Assembly (NCBI RefSeq): GCF_018449635.1
Contig: NZ_JAAVUV010000014.1
Span: forward strand, 149,465-213,464
Length of the DNA stretch: 64,000 nt
Reading direction: 5' to 3'
Source of the DNA: Caballeronia sp. dw_276
GTDB taxonomy: Bacteria; Pseudomonadota; Gammaproteobacteria; Burkholderiales; Burkholderiaceae
In this document: in pieces, positions 52,449 to 60,686 of the stretch
Layout: each line of letters starts with the position of its first letter
Numbering within the stretch: position 1 is the stretch's first letter
The notes under the pieces: model-generated
Databases searched by the model: none
The model's input: the letters and a program-made list of their open reading frames with translations, nothing else
What the model was told of the DNA's origin: nothing
Program-made: the position numbers and the translations under genes

Positions 52449-53171
52449 ATGGCACAAGGCACAACACGAGCCGCCGCCCGCGAAGCAAGCGACCCATTGC
52501 CGCTCGAACTCGTGGCGCGCGAAACCATGGCGGGGCGGGTCTACGCCCAGCTGCGCGAAGCAATCATGACCGGGCGTTTCGCCCCGGGCCAGGCGTTGAG
52601 CCTGCGCGGGGTCGCGGAGGCGGTGGGTTCATCGACCATGCCGGTGCGCGCCGCGCTGACCCGGCTGCAGGCCGAAGGCGCGTTGATCGATGGACCCGGC
52701 CGCGCGCTCATGGTCCCGCCCATGACGCTCGACTTGCTCGACGAATTGCGGGATGTACGGGTATCGCTTGAGGGGTGCGTCGCGAAACGCGCGGCATCGC
52801 GGATGACAGAGGAACATTTAAGTGCGCTGCAAGCCGTCTTCGATGCAATGCACGCGCATGTAGAAGCCGGCGATGTCCCGGCGTATTTACGCAGCAACTT
52901 CGAGTTTCACATCGCCATTTACACACACGGCGCGAGCGACCTGACGCTCGCGACGATCCAGAACTTGTGGATGCGCATTGGACCGTTTTTGAACCTGGTG
53001 GCGCCGGATATTCCGCACATGAGGTTATCGATGGCGGCGCACAAGAAGATTGTCGATGCGCTCTGGAAGGGCGATGGCGAGGGCGCGCGGGCAGGTATCG
53101 AAGAAGACATTGGCGGCGCCGCGGCGGACTTGCAGGAGCGCCTGCAAAGCAGGGAGGCGGCACGCGCGTAG
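52449..53171 (+). CDS. GntR family regulator with FCD domain
   Basis: Regulator of 240 residues. The winged helix-turn-helix spans about 27-90 (GRVYAQLREAIMTGRFAPGQALSLRGVAEAVGSSTMPVRAALTRL), and the FCD ligand domain follows with the metal-binding type residues in YLRSNFEFHIAIYTHG and HMRLSMAAHKKIVDAL. FCD-type regulators sense sugar acids and other carboxylates. It heads an eleven-gene catabolic and transport locus on the same strand and is probably its repressor. AAGGAG lies 11 bases upstream, rather far from the ATG. Confidence 0.93.
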   Translation: MAQGTTRAAAREASDPLPLELVARETMAGRVYAQLREAIMTGRFAPGQALSLRGVAEAVGSSTMPVRAALTRLQAEGALIDGPGRALMVPPMTLDLLDELRDVRVSLEGCVAKRAASRMTEEHLSALQAVFDAMHAHVEAGDVPAYLRSNFEFHIAIYTHGASDLTLATIQNLWMRIGPFLNLVAPDIPHMRLSMAAHKKIVDALWKGDGEGARAGIEEDIGGAAADLQERLQSREAARA

Positions 53172-53203
53172 CAGACGCGTGTAATAGACGCGCGTAGCAG
53201 ACG
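53162..53203 (+). repeat. 16-base direct repeat at the end of gntR
   Basis: ACGCGCGTAGCAGACG occurs at 53162-53177 and again at 53188-53203. The first copy contains the gntR stop codon TAG, so the second looks like a local duplication of the gene end. Confidence 0.7.
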
Positions 53204-53235
53204 AGTTTTAGAAAAAAACATCAACGGAGACAAGC

Positions 53236-54042
53236 ATGACGGTTCTGCAAATGTTGAAACCGCACGCGGGATTGCGCGTGCTGGTCACGGGCGGCGCATC
53301 GGGTATCGGGCTTGTAATTGCGCGTGCTTTCGTCGATGCCGGATCGCGCGTCCATGTCTGCGACGCCAGCCAGGACGCCATCACCACGCTTCTCAAAGCT
53401 GAAGAAAAAGCCGAGCTGAACGCGATCACCGCGACGCTTGCAGATGTTGCGGATCTCGCGGCGGTCGACCGTGTTTTCGATGACGTCGCAACCCAGCTTG
53501 GCGGCCTCGACGTGCTGATCAACAACGCGGGCATCGCGGGGCCGACGGGTGGTATCGACGAGATGGATGTGGGCGAGTGGGAGCAGACCATCGGTGTCAA
53601 TCTCAACGCGCAATTCTATTTCGCGCGGCGCGCCGTGCCGTTGCTGAAAGCTGCGCGCGATGGCGGGTCGATCATCGCGTTGTCGTCGGTGGCGGGGCGG
53701 CTCGGTTATGCGTTCCGCACGCCGTATTCAGCGACGAAGTGGGCGGTGGTCGGGTTGACCAAGAGCCTTGCCATCGAACTCGGACCAGACAACATTCGCG
53801 TCAACGCCATCCAGCCGGGCATTGTGAAAGGGCCGCGCATCGAACGTGTGATCGCCGCGCGCGCCCAGCAACTCGGCCTCTCCTACGAGGACATGGAGAA
53901 GGACTACCTTGCAAAAATCTCGCTGCGCCGCATGACCACGCCGGAGGAGGTCGCCGCAACCGCATTGTTCCTGTGCTCGCCGGGCGGCAGCGGTATTTCG
54001 GGGCAGGCCATCTCGGTGTGCGGCAACGTCGAAGTGCTTTGA
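53236..54042 (+). CDS. Short-chain dehydrogenase, candidate 3-hydroxy acid (deoxyribonate-type) dehydrogenase
   Basis: SDR of 268 residues. VLVTGGASGIGLVIARAFV binds the cofactor, VCDASQDA suggests NAD preference, NNAGIAGPTGG follows, and the catalytic serine and Y-x-x-x-K are in ALSSVAGRLGYAFRTPYSATKWAVVGLTK. The gene directly precedes a beta-keto acid cleavage enzyme gene (34 bases), so it probably makes that enzyme's 3-keto substrate by oxidising a 3-hydroxy acid. In the oxidative 2-deoxy-D-ribonate pathway an SDR plays this role. The pairing is strong, the exact substrate is inferred. Confidence 0.88.
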   Translation: MTVLQMLKPHAGLRVLVTGGASGIGLVIARAFVDAGSRVHVCDASQDAITTLLKAEEKAELNAITATLADVADLAAVDRVFDDVATQLGGLDVLINNAGIAGPTGGIDEMDVGEWEQTIGVNLNAQFYFARRAVPLLKAARDGGSIIALSSVAGRLGYAFRTPYSATKWAVVGLTKSLAIELGPDNIRVNAIQPGIVKGPRIERVIAARAQQLGLSYEDMEKDYLAKISLRRMTTPEEVAATALFLCSPGGSGISGQAISVCGNVEVL

Positions 54043-54076
54043 ACACGTCTCTCAATCGTCAAGAGGTCTGAAAGCA

Positions 54077-55009
54077 ATGGCTACCAAGCGCAAGGTCATC
54101 ATCACGTGCGCGCCCACGGGCGCGATCCATACTCCGTCGATGTCACCCTACCTGCCCGTCACGCCGCAGGAAATCGGCGATGCCGCGCTGGCCGCAGCAA
54201 AAGAAGGTGCGGCCATCCTGCACCTTCATGCACGCGACCCCGTCGACGGACGGCCGACGCAGGACCCCGCTGTATTTCAGCAATTCCTGCCGCGCATCAA
54301 GGCCGAAACAGACGCGGTGATCAACATCACGAGCGGCGGCAGTCCGCACATGACGGTGGAGGAACGCCTGAAGCCGGCACATCACTTCAAGCCGGAAGTG
54401 GCATCGCTGAACATGGGTTCGATGAACTTCGGTCTTTACCCGATGCTCGATCGCTTCAAGGAATTCAAGCACGACTGGGAGCGCCAGCATCTGGCCAACA
54501 GTCGCGACCTGATCTTCAAGAACACGTTCAAGGATATCGAATACATCCTGACGTCTTGCGGCGCGAACGGCACCCGCTTCGAATACGAGTGCTACGACAT
54601 TTCGCACCTCTACAACCTTGCGCATTTCGTTGATCGAGGTCTCGCGAAACCGCCGTTCTTCGTGCAGAGCGTGTTCGGCCTGCTGGGCGGTATCGGGCCG
54701 CATCCGGAAGACCTGATGCACATGCGCCGCACCGCTGACCGCCTGTTTGGCAGCGACTATGTGTGGTCGATTCTCGGCGCGGGCCGTCATCAGATTCCGC
54801 TTGCGACACTTGGCGTTGCACAAGGGTCGAACGTGCGCGTCGGGCTCGAGGATTCGCTTTGGCTTGAAGCAGGGAAGCTGGCCGAATCGAGCGCCGCGCA
54901 GGTCGTGAAAATCCGCCAGGTGATAGAGGGCCTTTCGCTCGACATTGCAACGCCCGACGAAGCGCGCGCCATGCTCGGACTCAAGGGCGCGGACAACACG
55001 AACTTCTGA
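54077..55009 (+). CDS. Beta-keto acid cleavage enzyme (BKACE, DUF849/Kce family)
   Basis: Zinc enzyme of 310 residues that condenses a beta-keto acid with acetyl-CoA to give acetoacetate and a new acyl-CoA. RKVIITCAPTGAIHTPS, the metal pair in AILHLHARDPVDGRPTQD near residues 46-63, INITSGGSPHMTVEERL, GTRFEYECYD with a likely ligand/catalytic glutamate, SVFGLLGGIGPHPEDL and VRVGLEDSLWL are all family blocks. Known members act on 3-keto-5-aminohexanoate, 3-dehydrocarnitine and ketodeoxyribonate. The neighbouring sugar-type importer and SDR favour a polar sugar-acid-like substrate. Confidence 0.93.
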   Translation: MATKRKVIITCAPTGAIHTPSMSPYLPVTPQEIGDAALAAAKEGAAILHLHARDPVDGRPTQDPAVFQQFLPRIKAETDAVINITSGGSPHMTVEERLKPAHHFKPEVASLNMGSMNFGLYPMLDRFKEFKHDWERQHLANSRDLIFKNTFKDIEYILTSCGANGTRFEYECYDISHLYNLAHFVDRGLAKPPFFVQSVFGLLGGIGPHPEDLMHMRRTADRLFGSDYVWSILGAGRHQIPLATLGVAQGSNVRVGLEDSLWLEAGKLAESSAAQVVKIRQVIEGLSLDIATPDEARAMLGLKGADNTNF

Positions 55010-55043
55010 AGCATCCCTTCAACCTTTGACGGCGGAGATCACT

Positions 55044-55820
55044 GTGACTGTGCCGAAACTCAAAGTAGTCGCCATGCCGACAGGCTGGCTGACCGTCGAT
55101 CGTTCATCGCAGATCTATGGACGGTATTACGGCCAGCAGATCAAGGTGCCGGTCTGGTCGACGGCGATTGTCGGCGGCGATAAAAAGATCGTCGTCGATA
55201 CCGGCATCCACGATCCGGGCTGGGTATCGAGCTTCGTGTGTCCGTGCGAGCAGGCGCCGGAAGAACGGCTCGAACGTGCGTTGAAAGAGTATGTGGGCTG
55301 GAGCGCGGACGACGTCGATATCGTCATCAACACGCATTTGCATTACGACCATTCCGGCGGTAACACGCTCTTCAAGAACGCCCGTTTTATTGTGCAGGCG
55401 AGCGAGTGGGAATACGCAGGCCGTCCGTTGCCCACGCAAGCCACGTTCTATCAGGAGTTCCTGATAGGCCGCGAACCACTCGCTTACTTCAAATGGCAGT
55501 TCGTGCATGGCATCACCGATATTGCGCCGGGTGTACGCGTTATCCCGACGCCTGGACACACGCCGGGGCATCAGTCGGTTGCCGTCGATACCGCCGACGG
55601 GGTCGTGCTGATCGCAGGCGATTGCGCCAGTTGCATGGAAAACATTGTCGATCTCGTGCCGGTCGGGATCGTTCATGAGACCGCGGCCGAACTCGCATCG
55701 CTCAGGCGAATCAGGCAAATCGCGGACTTCGTCATCCCCGGTCACGACCCGAATGTCGTGGCGGGATCTGCAGGCCTTGAACTACCCGCAAGCGCACGTC
55801 TGAAGCACGTAGAAAGTTAG
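55044..55820 (+). CDS. Metallo-beta-lactamase fold hydrolase (AHL lactonase-like), candidate thioesterase or lactonase
   Basis: A 258-residue hydrolase. The start is GTG at 55044, with GGAG six bases upstream. The dinuclear metal motif is INTHLHYDHSGGN near residue 97, followed by IPTPGHTPGHQSV, the bridging aspartate in LIAGDCASCMEN and VIPGHDPNVV. The arrangement resembles N-acyl homoserine lactonases such as AttM/AiiB. Placed directly after the keto acid cleavage enzyme, it may instead hydrolyse the acyl-CoA product or a lactone feeding the pathway. Quorum quenching is possible but less likely from context. Confidence 0.85.
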   Translation: MTVPKLKVVAMPTGWLTVDRSSQIYGRYYGQQIKVPVWSTAIVGGDKKIVVDTGIHDPGWVSSFVCPCEQAPEERLERALKEYVGWSADDVDIVINTHLHYDHSGGNTLFKNARFIVQASEWEYAGRPLPTQATFYQEFLIGREPLAYFKWQFVHGITDIAPGVRVIPTPGHTPGHQSVAVDTADGVVLIAGDCASCMENIVDLVPVGIVHETAAELASLRRIRQIADFVIPGHDPNVVAGSAGLELPASARLKHVES

Positions 55821-55862
55821 TAGTACAGGCATAAATAACCATACGTAGGATCGGAGGAAGAC

Positions 55863-56990
55863 ATGAACACGCTGACGAACACCATCCGTCGGGCGGCACG
55901 CCTTGCGCTCGGGGCCGCGTTGCTCGCGACGCTGGCGGTATCGCAACAGGCCTCGGCCGCGGAGAAATACAAGGTATTTCTATCGATGAGCTATGTCGGC
56001 AACGACTGGCAAACCGAAGCTGCGAACATGGTCAAGGCCATGGCCGCAACACCGGGCCTGAAGGACAAGGTCGATCTCGAAGTGCAGGTTGCCGGCACCG
56101 ACGCGCAAAAACAGATCCAGCAGATCAATTCGATGGTTCAGGCGGGCGCCAAGGCTATCGTGATCTATCCAATCTCGCCGACCGCGTTGAACCGCGCGAT
56201 CAAGAACGCATGTTCGAAAGGCGTGATCGTGGCCGCGTACGACGGCGAAGTAACCGAGCCGTGCGCGCATAACGTGACCATCGACCAGAAGCAGGCCGGG
56301 ACCGTCACGGCGGAATGGCTCGCGAAGACGATCAATGGCAAGGGCAACATCGTGCTGATCAATGGCGTGCCGGGCACGTCGGTGGATCGCGCGCGTACCG
56401 AAGCGGCAAAGGCGGTGTTCGCGAAGTATCCGGGCATCAAGATCGTCGCGGAAGGCACGGGCATGTGGAGCCAGGCGACGGCGAAGACGGAGTTGTCGAA
56501 GATCCTCGCGACGAATAGCTGGGACAAGATCGACGGCTTGTGGATGCAAGTGGGCTGTTTCACGGCCGCGTCCATGCAACTCGAAGCCGGCATCGCCGAC
56601 GACAAGGTGAAACCGTGCGCGGGTGAATCGTCGAACGGGCATCGCGTGCAGATGTTGCCGCCGGGAACCGTGAAGGGCGATGGCACGTATCGCTCGATCG
56701 GGTATCGGTCGATCTCTTACGGGTCGCCGCCGTACTCGGGCGCGCTGGCGCTGAAGATGGCGGTTGGCAAGCTCGAAGGCAAGGAATTCCCGCCGCACGT
56801 GACGCTCAAGCTGCCACTGGTTTTGACGGCCGAATCCAAGCTGTGCAAGACAGGTTCCATCGATGAACTGAAAGCAGGCTGTACTGCGTTCATGCCGGAC
56901 AAGGTGCCGCCCGGCTGGTTCGCCGACATCTATTCGTCGGAGACGAGCGAGGTTGGTTTCAACGCGGCGCTGACCGGCAAGCCGGACTAA
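55863..56990 (+). CDS. Sugar-type ABC transporter substrate-binding protein
   Basis: Periplasmic binding protein of 375 residues. The signal peptide (LALGAALLATLAVSQQASA) is cleaved before AEKYKVFLSMSYVGNDWQTEA. The two-lobe Peripla_BP_4 fold shows AKAIVIYPISPTALNRAIKNAC, VAAYDGEVTEPCAHNV and GKGNIVLINGVPGTSVDR. It has an unusual number of cysteines (several in the mature protein). CGGAGGAAGAC precedes the ATG. It delivers the substrate of the enzymes encoded around it to the ATPase and fused permease downstream. Confidence 0.93.
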   Translation: MNTLTNTIRRAARLALGAALLATLAVSQQASAAEKYKVFLSMSYVGNDWQTEAANMVKAMAATPGLKDKVDLEVQVAGTDAQKQIQQINSMVQAGAKAIVIYPISPTALNRAIKNACSKGVIVAAYDGEVTEPCAHNVTIDQKQAGTVTAEWLAKTINGKGNIVLINGVPGTSVDRARTEAAKAVFAKYPGIKIVAEGTGMWSQATAKTELSKILATNSWDKIDGLWMQVGCFTAASMQLEAGIADDKVKPCAGESSNGHRVQMLPPGTVKGDGTYRSIGYRSISYGSPPYSGALALKMAVGKLEGKEFPPHVTLKLPLVLTAESKLCKTGSIDELKAGCTAFMPDKVPPGWFADIYSSETSEVGFNAALTGKPD

Positions 56991-57000
56991 GGAGCGTTTC

Positions 57001-58530
57001 ATGCAGAGCCACTCACAGGCATTGGACGGCGGCTGGGCGATCGATCTGTCGAACGTGACCAAGCGCTTCGGCGCGACCGTCGCGCTGGACAACGCGTCTT
57101 TTCGCGTCAGGCGCGGCGCCGTTCACGCGCTGCTTGGCGAGAATGGCGCGGGCAAGTCGACGACCGTCAAGCTGCTCTCGGGATTGATGCAGCCGGACGA
57201 AGGCAGCATTTCGATCCTGGGGCAGAGCGTGAACATGCGCGGTCCGAAAGACGCGCATCGTGCGGGTGTGCAGACCGCGTTCCAGGAGATGACGCTTGTG
57301 CGCGATCTGACGGTCGCGCAGAACTTGCTGATGTCCTACGAACCGACTGGATGGTTCGGCCGCATCCGTCAGCGCGAAGCACAACGGCAGGCGGCAGAGT
57401 GGCTCGAAAAGCTCGAACTGGGCGATGTACGTCCGGGTGCGTATATCCGTGATCTGGCTTTGCCCGTGCGCCAGAAGATCGAGATTGCGAAGGCGCTGGT
57501 GCGCAAGCCGGACGTCCTGTTGCTCGACGAACCCACCTCGGCGTTGTCGGGCCGCGATGTGTCGTGGCTTGCACGCCGTATCGAAGAGATGAAGGCGCGG
57601 GGCGTGACGTTCGTGTTCATCACGCACCGCATGCAGGAAGTGCGCGAGTTCTGCGACAGCCTGACGGTGTACAGGAATGGCCACGACGTAGGCGCATTCG
57701 AAACGTCCGCCATCTCCGACGACGAGGTCATCCGCCTTGTCATCGGACGCTCGATGGAAGCCAAATATCCGCCCAAGGTCGCGTCTCCCGCCGTGCTCGA
57801 AACACCCGCGATGGAAGCGCGCGGCATCAAGGTGGACGCCGTGGTGAACGACTTCGACCTTTCGTTGAAGGCAGGCGAAGTGCATGGCATCGCGGCGCTC
57901 CAGGGCATGGGGCAGCGCGAAATTTTCGAGGCGCTGTTCGGTGCGGAGTTTATCGATGCGGGCCAGATTCTCGTCGATGGAAAACCGGTCACGCTGACCT
58001 CGACGGCGGACTCGTTGAAGGCAGGGATATCCACGAGTTTCCTGCCCGAAGACCGCAAGACCGAGGGCCTGTTCCTGAGGCTTCCCGGCGGAGAGAACGT
58101 CTCGTTGCCGGTCATCAAGCGCTTTACGCGTTTCGGTTTGATCGACCGCAAGCGCGAACAGGCGGCCATCAAGCGTGCGCTCGCGCAAATGGAAGTGAAC
58201 CCGCGCGCGGTGTACAAACCGTGCCTTTCGTTCTCCGGCGGCAATCAGCAAAAGATCGCGATGGCGAAATGGTTGCTTACGCAGAGCCGCGTGTGGCTGA
58301 TGTTCGATCCGACGCGCGGCATCGATGTCGGGACGAAGCATCAGATCTTCGTGCTGATGCGCGCGTTTGCGGCCGCCGGCGGCGCCGTGCTGTTCTATTC
58401 CACCGATGTACCCGAGCTTGTGAACGTGTGCGATCGCGTGACCGTGGTGTATCGCGGCCGCAATGTGGCCGAGCTCGAGGGTGAAGCGCTCACCGAAGAG
58501 AACGTGATGCGCAAGATGCTTTCGAGCTAA
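57001..58530 (+). CDS. Sugar ABC transporter ATP-binding protein (two nucleotide-binding domains)
   Basis: Duplicated ABC ATPase of 509 residues. The first domain has Walker A LLGENGAGKSTTVKLLSG near residue 43, a signature-like ALPVRQKIEIAKAL and Walker B VLLLDEPTSAL. The second has no Walker A lysine (LQGMGQREIFEAL), keeps SFSGGNQQKIAMAKWLL, and its Walker B reads LMFDPTRGIDVG: the usual glutamate of DEPT is absent. ATP hydrolysis is therefore probably confined to one composite site. It lies ten bases after the binding-protein gene. Confidence 0.94.
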   Translation: MQSHSQALDGGWAIDLSNVTKRFGATVALDNASFRVRRGAVHALLGENGAGKSTTVKLLSGLMQPDEGSISILGQSVNMRGPKDAHRAGVQTAFQEMTLVRDLTVAQNLLMSYEPTGWFGRIRQREAQRQAAEWLEKLELGDVRPGAYIRDLALPVRQKIEIAKALVRKPDVLLLDEPTSALSGRDVSWLARRIEEMKARGVTFVFITHRMQEVREFCDSLTVYRNGHDVGAFETSAISDDEVIRLVIGRSMEAKYPPKVASPAVLETPAMEARGIKVDAVVNDFDLSLKAGEVHGIAALQGMGQREIFEALFGAEFIDAGQILVDGKPVTLTSTADSLKAGISTSFLPEDRKTEGLFLRLPGGENVSLPVIKRFTRFGLIDRKREQAAIKRALAQMEVNPRAVYKPCLSFSGGNQQKIAMAKWLLTQSRVWLMFDPTRGIDVGTKHQIFVLMRAFAAAGGAVLFYSTDVPELVNVCDRVTVVYRGRNVAELEGEALTEENVMRKMLSS

Positions 58531-58567
58531 CGCGCAGCGAGTCGGATCAAGCAACCAGAGGTCGATC

Positions 58568-60667
58568 ATGAAAATTGCAATTGCGTCACCCGATAGCGAG
58601 ATCGTGCGGCCAGGCGCGCACGTCGGTTTGCGGGCGCGCATCGATCATTATCGCGGGCTGATCATCGCCATTGGCGCGCTCCTCGCGATGCTGATCGCGT
58701 GGGTGTCGTTGTCGGCCACGCCGGTCGGCATGTACGACGTCGGCTCCGTGATCTCCAGCAGCACGACGCTCGCGCTTGCTGCAATAGGACAGACCATCGT
58801 CGTGCTGAGCGGCGGGTTCGATCTGTCGGCGTCGGCGGTGGTGTCGTTGTCCAACGTGCTCGCCGTGCATTTCGTGCAAGGCACGCCGCTTCAGCAATGG
58901 GGCGGTGTTGCACTGATTCTCGCGATAGGCGGCGGTATCGGCTTGATCAACGGCGCGTTGATCGCCTGGTTCCGGCTGCAGTCGATCGTGGTCACGCTCG
59001 CAACCATGTTCATGGTGCAGGGACTCACGCTGCTGATCCAGAACAAGCCTGGAGGGAGTATCGGCGAGCAGTTTGGCGGCTTGATCACATCTGACCTGAT
59101 TCAGGACAAGGTGCCCATGTCAGCAGCCGTGCTGGTGATCGCGCTGCTGGTGTGGACTTTCGTCAAGCGCACGCGTTTTGGTGTGGGTCTTTACGCACTC
59201 GGCAGCGATCCCGACGGCGCGTATTCGAACGGCATGCCTGTGCGCGGTTACCGGATCGCGACCTACGCGCTCGCCGGCATGTTCTACGCGGCGGCGGGCC
59301 TGTATGTATCGGCACAGACGGGTTCTGCCGATCCGCTCGTCGGCCGGCCGTTGCTGCTTTCCATGTTCACCGCCGTCGTGCTCGGCGGAACGTGGCTGGG
59401 CGGCGGACGCGGTGGTTGTGTCGGCACGGTGTTCGCGGCCATGACGCTGATGATCACGGTGAACATCCTGCTCGTGCTGAACGTCTCCGCGTTTTTCACG
59501 ACCATTGCCGAAGCGGTGATCCTGATCCTGGCCGTGCTGGGATCGTCTATCGGCAAACAATCGGCCGCGCATCACTGCGCGCAGTACGCGAGCCGATGGC
59601 TCACGGCCTGGCGGACCGGAACCCGCGCCAAGGATGATCCGGGTGCGCGACGGGTGAAATTCGAAGTCGAGCATTTCCGTCCGATAGAAAACACCGAACT
59701 CAAAGGCCATGCTGTATCGGACTGGATAGAACGCAATCGCGAGTGGGTGAAATACGTAGTGCCCGCGTATTTGCTTTTTTTCGCCGTCATCGCGATTACC
59801 GGCGTGGTGTATGGACCAGGCGTGCTTGCCAGCGCCAACTTCTACACGAGCTTGCTGACGCTCACGCTCTTCCTCGCGATATTGGGTCTGGGCCAGGGCG
59901 CCGTAATTCTCACTGGCGGTCTCGATCTCTCCGTGCCGTGGCTCATCACCTTGTCAGGCGTATTGCTCACCGGGCTTACACATGGACTCAACGATGCCGC
60001 CATCTGGGCCGTACCGCTCGTGCTCGGAGCAGGCTTGCTCGTGGGCATCTTCAATGGCGTTGGCGTGGTTGTGCTCGGCTTGCCGCCGATCGTCGTGACG
60101 CTTGCCGCCAACGGCTTGCTGCAGGGCATCACGCTGATCTATTGCAATGGCTCGCCGCAAGGCTGGGCGCCATCGGCAGTGAGCAATTTCACGAATGGCC
60201 GCTTCGGGCCGCTATCGTTGGCCGCGTGGTGCGTGCCGCTGTTCCTCGCGTTTGCGTTGTTGCTGCTGCATCGCACGGCCTTTGGGCGGCGGGTCTATGC
60301 GGTCGGCAATTCGTCCATTGCAGCCAAGCTCTCCGGCGTGCGAGTGGGCGCGACGCTCATCGCCGTGTATTGCCTCTCGGGCTTGTGTTCTGCCGCGGTA
60401 GGCCTGTTGCTTGCCGGCTTCAGCAGCCAGGCGTTCCTTGGCATGGGCGACCCGTACCTGTTGCCATCGATCGCGGTGGTGGTGGTTGGGGGCGCCTTGA
60501 TTACCGGTGGACGCGGCCACTATCTCGGCGTGTTCGGCGGAGCGTTGTTGCTGACCGCGCTCGGCACGTTGCTCGCGGGAACGACCGTGCCGCCGGCTGT
60601 GCGCGACATCATCAACGGGCTTGTTGTACTGGCTGCGGTGATCACGTTGCGCGACAAGAAAGCTTGA
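58568..60667 (+). CDS. Fused sugar ABC transporter permease (two RbsC-like domains in one chain)
   Basis: A 699-residue inner membrane protein, twice the length of a normal permease of this class. The first unit (about 1-345) contains VVLSGGFDLSASAVVSL and VGLYALGSDPDGAYSNGM; the second (about 395-699) contains VILTGGLDLSVPWLIT and RRVYAVGNSSIAAKLSGV. These are the same two family landmarks in each half, so the halves are paralogous permeases. The hydrophilic linker, about residues 335-385, reads KDDPGARRVKFEVEHFRP. The two halves differ clearly, so the pore would be an obligate pseudo-heterodimer. GAGG precedes the ATG. Confidence 0.93.
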   Translation: MKIAIASPDSEIVRPGAHVGLRARIDHYRGLIIAIGALLAMLIAWVSLSATPVGMYDVGSVISSSTTLALAAIGQTIVVLSGGFDLSASAVVSLSNVLAVHFVQGTPLQQWGGVALILAIGGGIGLINGALIAWFRLQSIVVTLATMFMVQGLTLLIQNKPGGSIGEQFGGLITSDLIQDKVPMSAAVLVIALLVWTFVKRTRFGVGLYALGSDPDGAYSNGMPVRGYRIATYALAGMFYAAAGLYVSAQTGSADPLVGRPLLLSMFTAVVLGGTWLGGGRGGCVGTVFAAMTLMITVNILLVLNVSAFFTTIAEAVILILAVLGSSIGKQSAAHHCAQYASRWLTAWRTGTRAKDDPGARRVKFEVEHFRPIENTELKGHAVSDWIERNREWVKYVVPAYLLFFAVIAITGVVYGPGVLASANFYTSLLTLTLFLAILGLGQGAVILTGGLDLSVPWLITLSGVLLTGLTHGLNDAAIWAVPLVLGAGLLVGIFNGVGVVVLGLPPIVVTLAANGLLQGITLIYCNGSPQGWAPSAVSNFTNGRFGPLSLAAWCVPLFLAFALLLLHRTAFGRRVYAVGNSSIAAKLSGVRVGATLIAVYCLSGLCSAAVGLLLAGFSSQAFLGMGDPYLLPSIAVVVVGGALITGGRGHYLGVFGGALLLTALGTLLAGTTVPPAVRDIINGLVVLAAVITLRDKKA

Positions 60668-60686
60668 GAACTCAATGGAGTCGACT

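Noticed and set aside
55044..55820. Quorum-quenching AHL lactonase as primary function
   Set aside because: The gene is locked in a catabolic and transport locus with no luxI/luxR gene nearby; the assignment remains possible but is not favoured.
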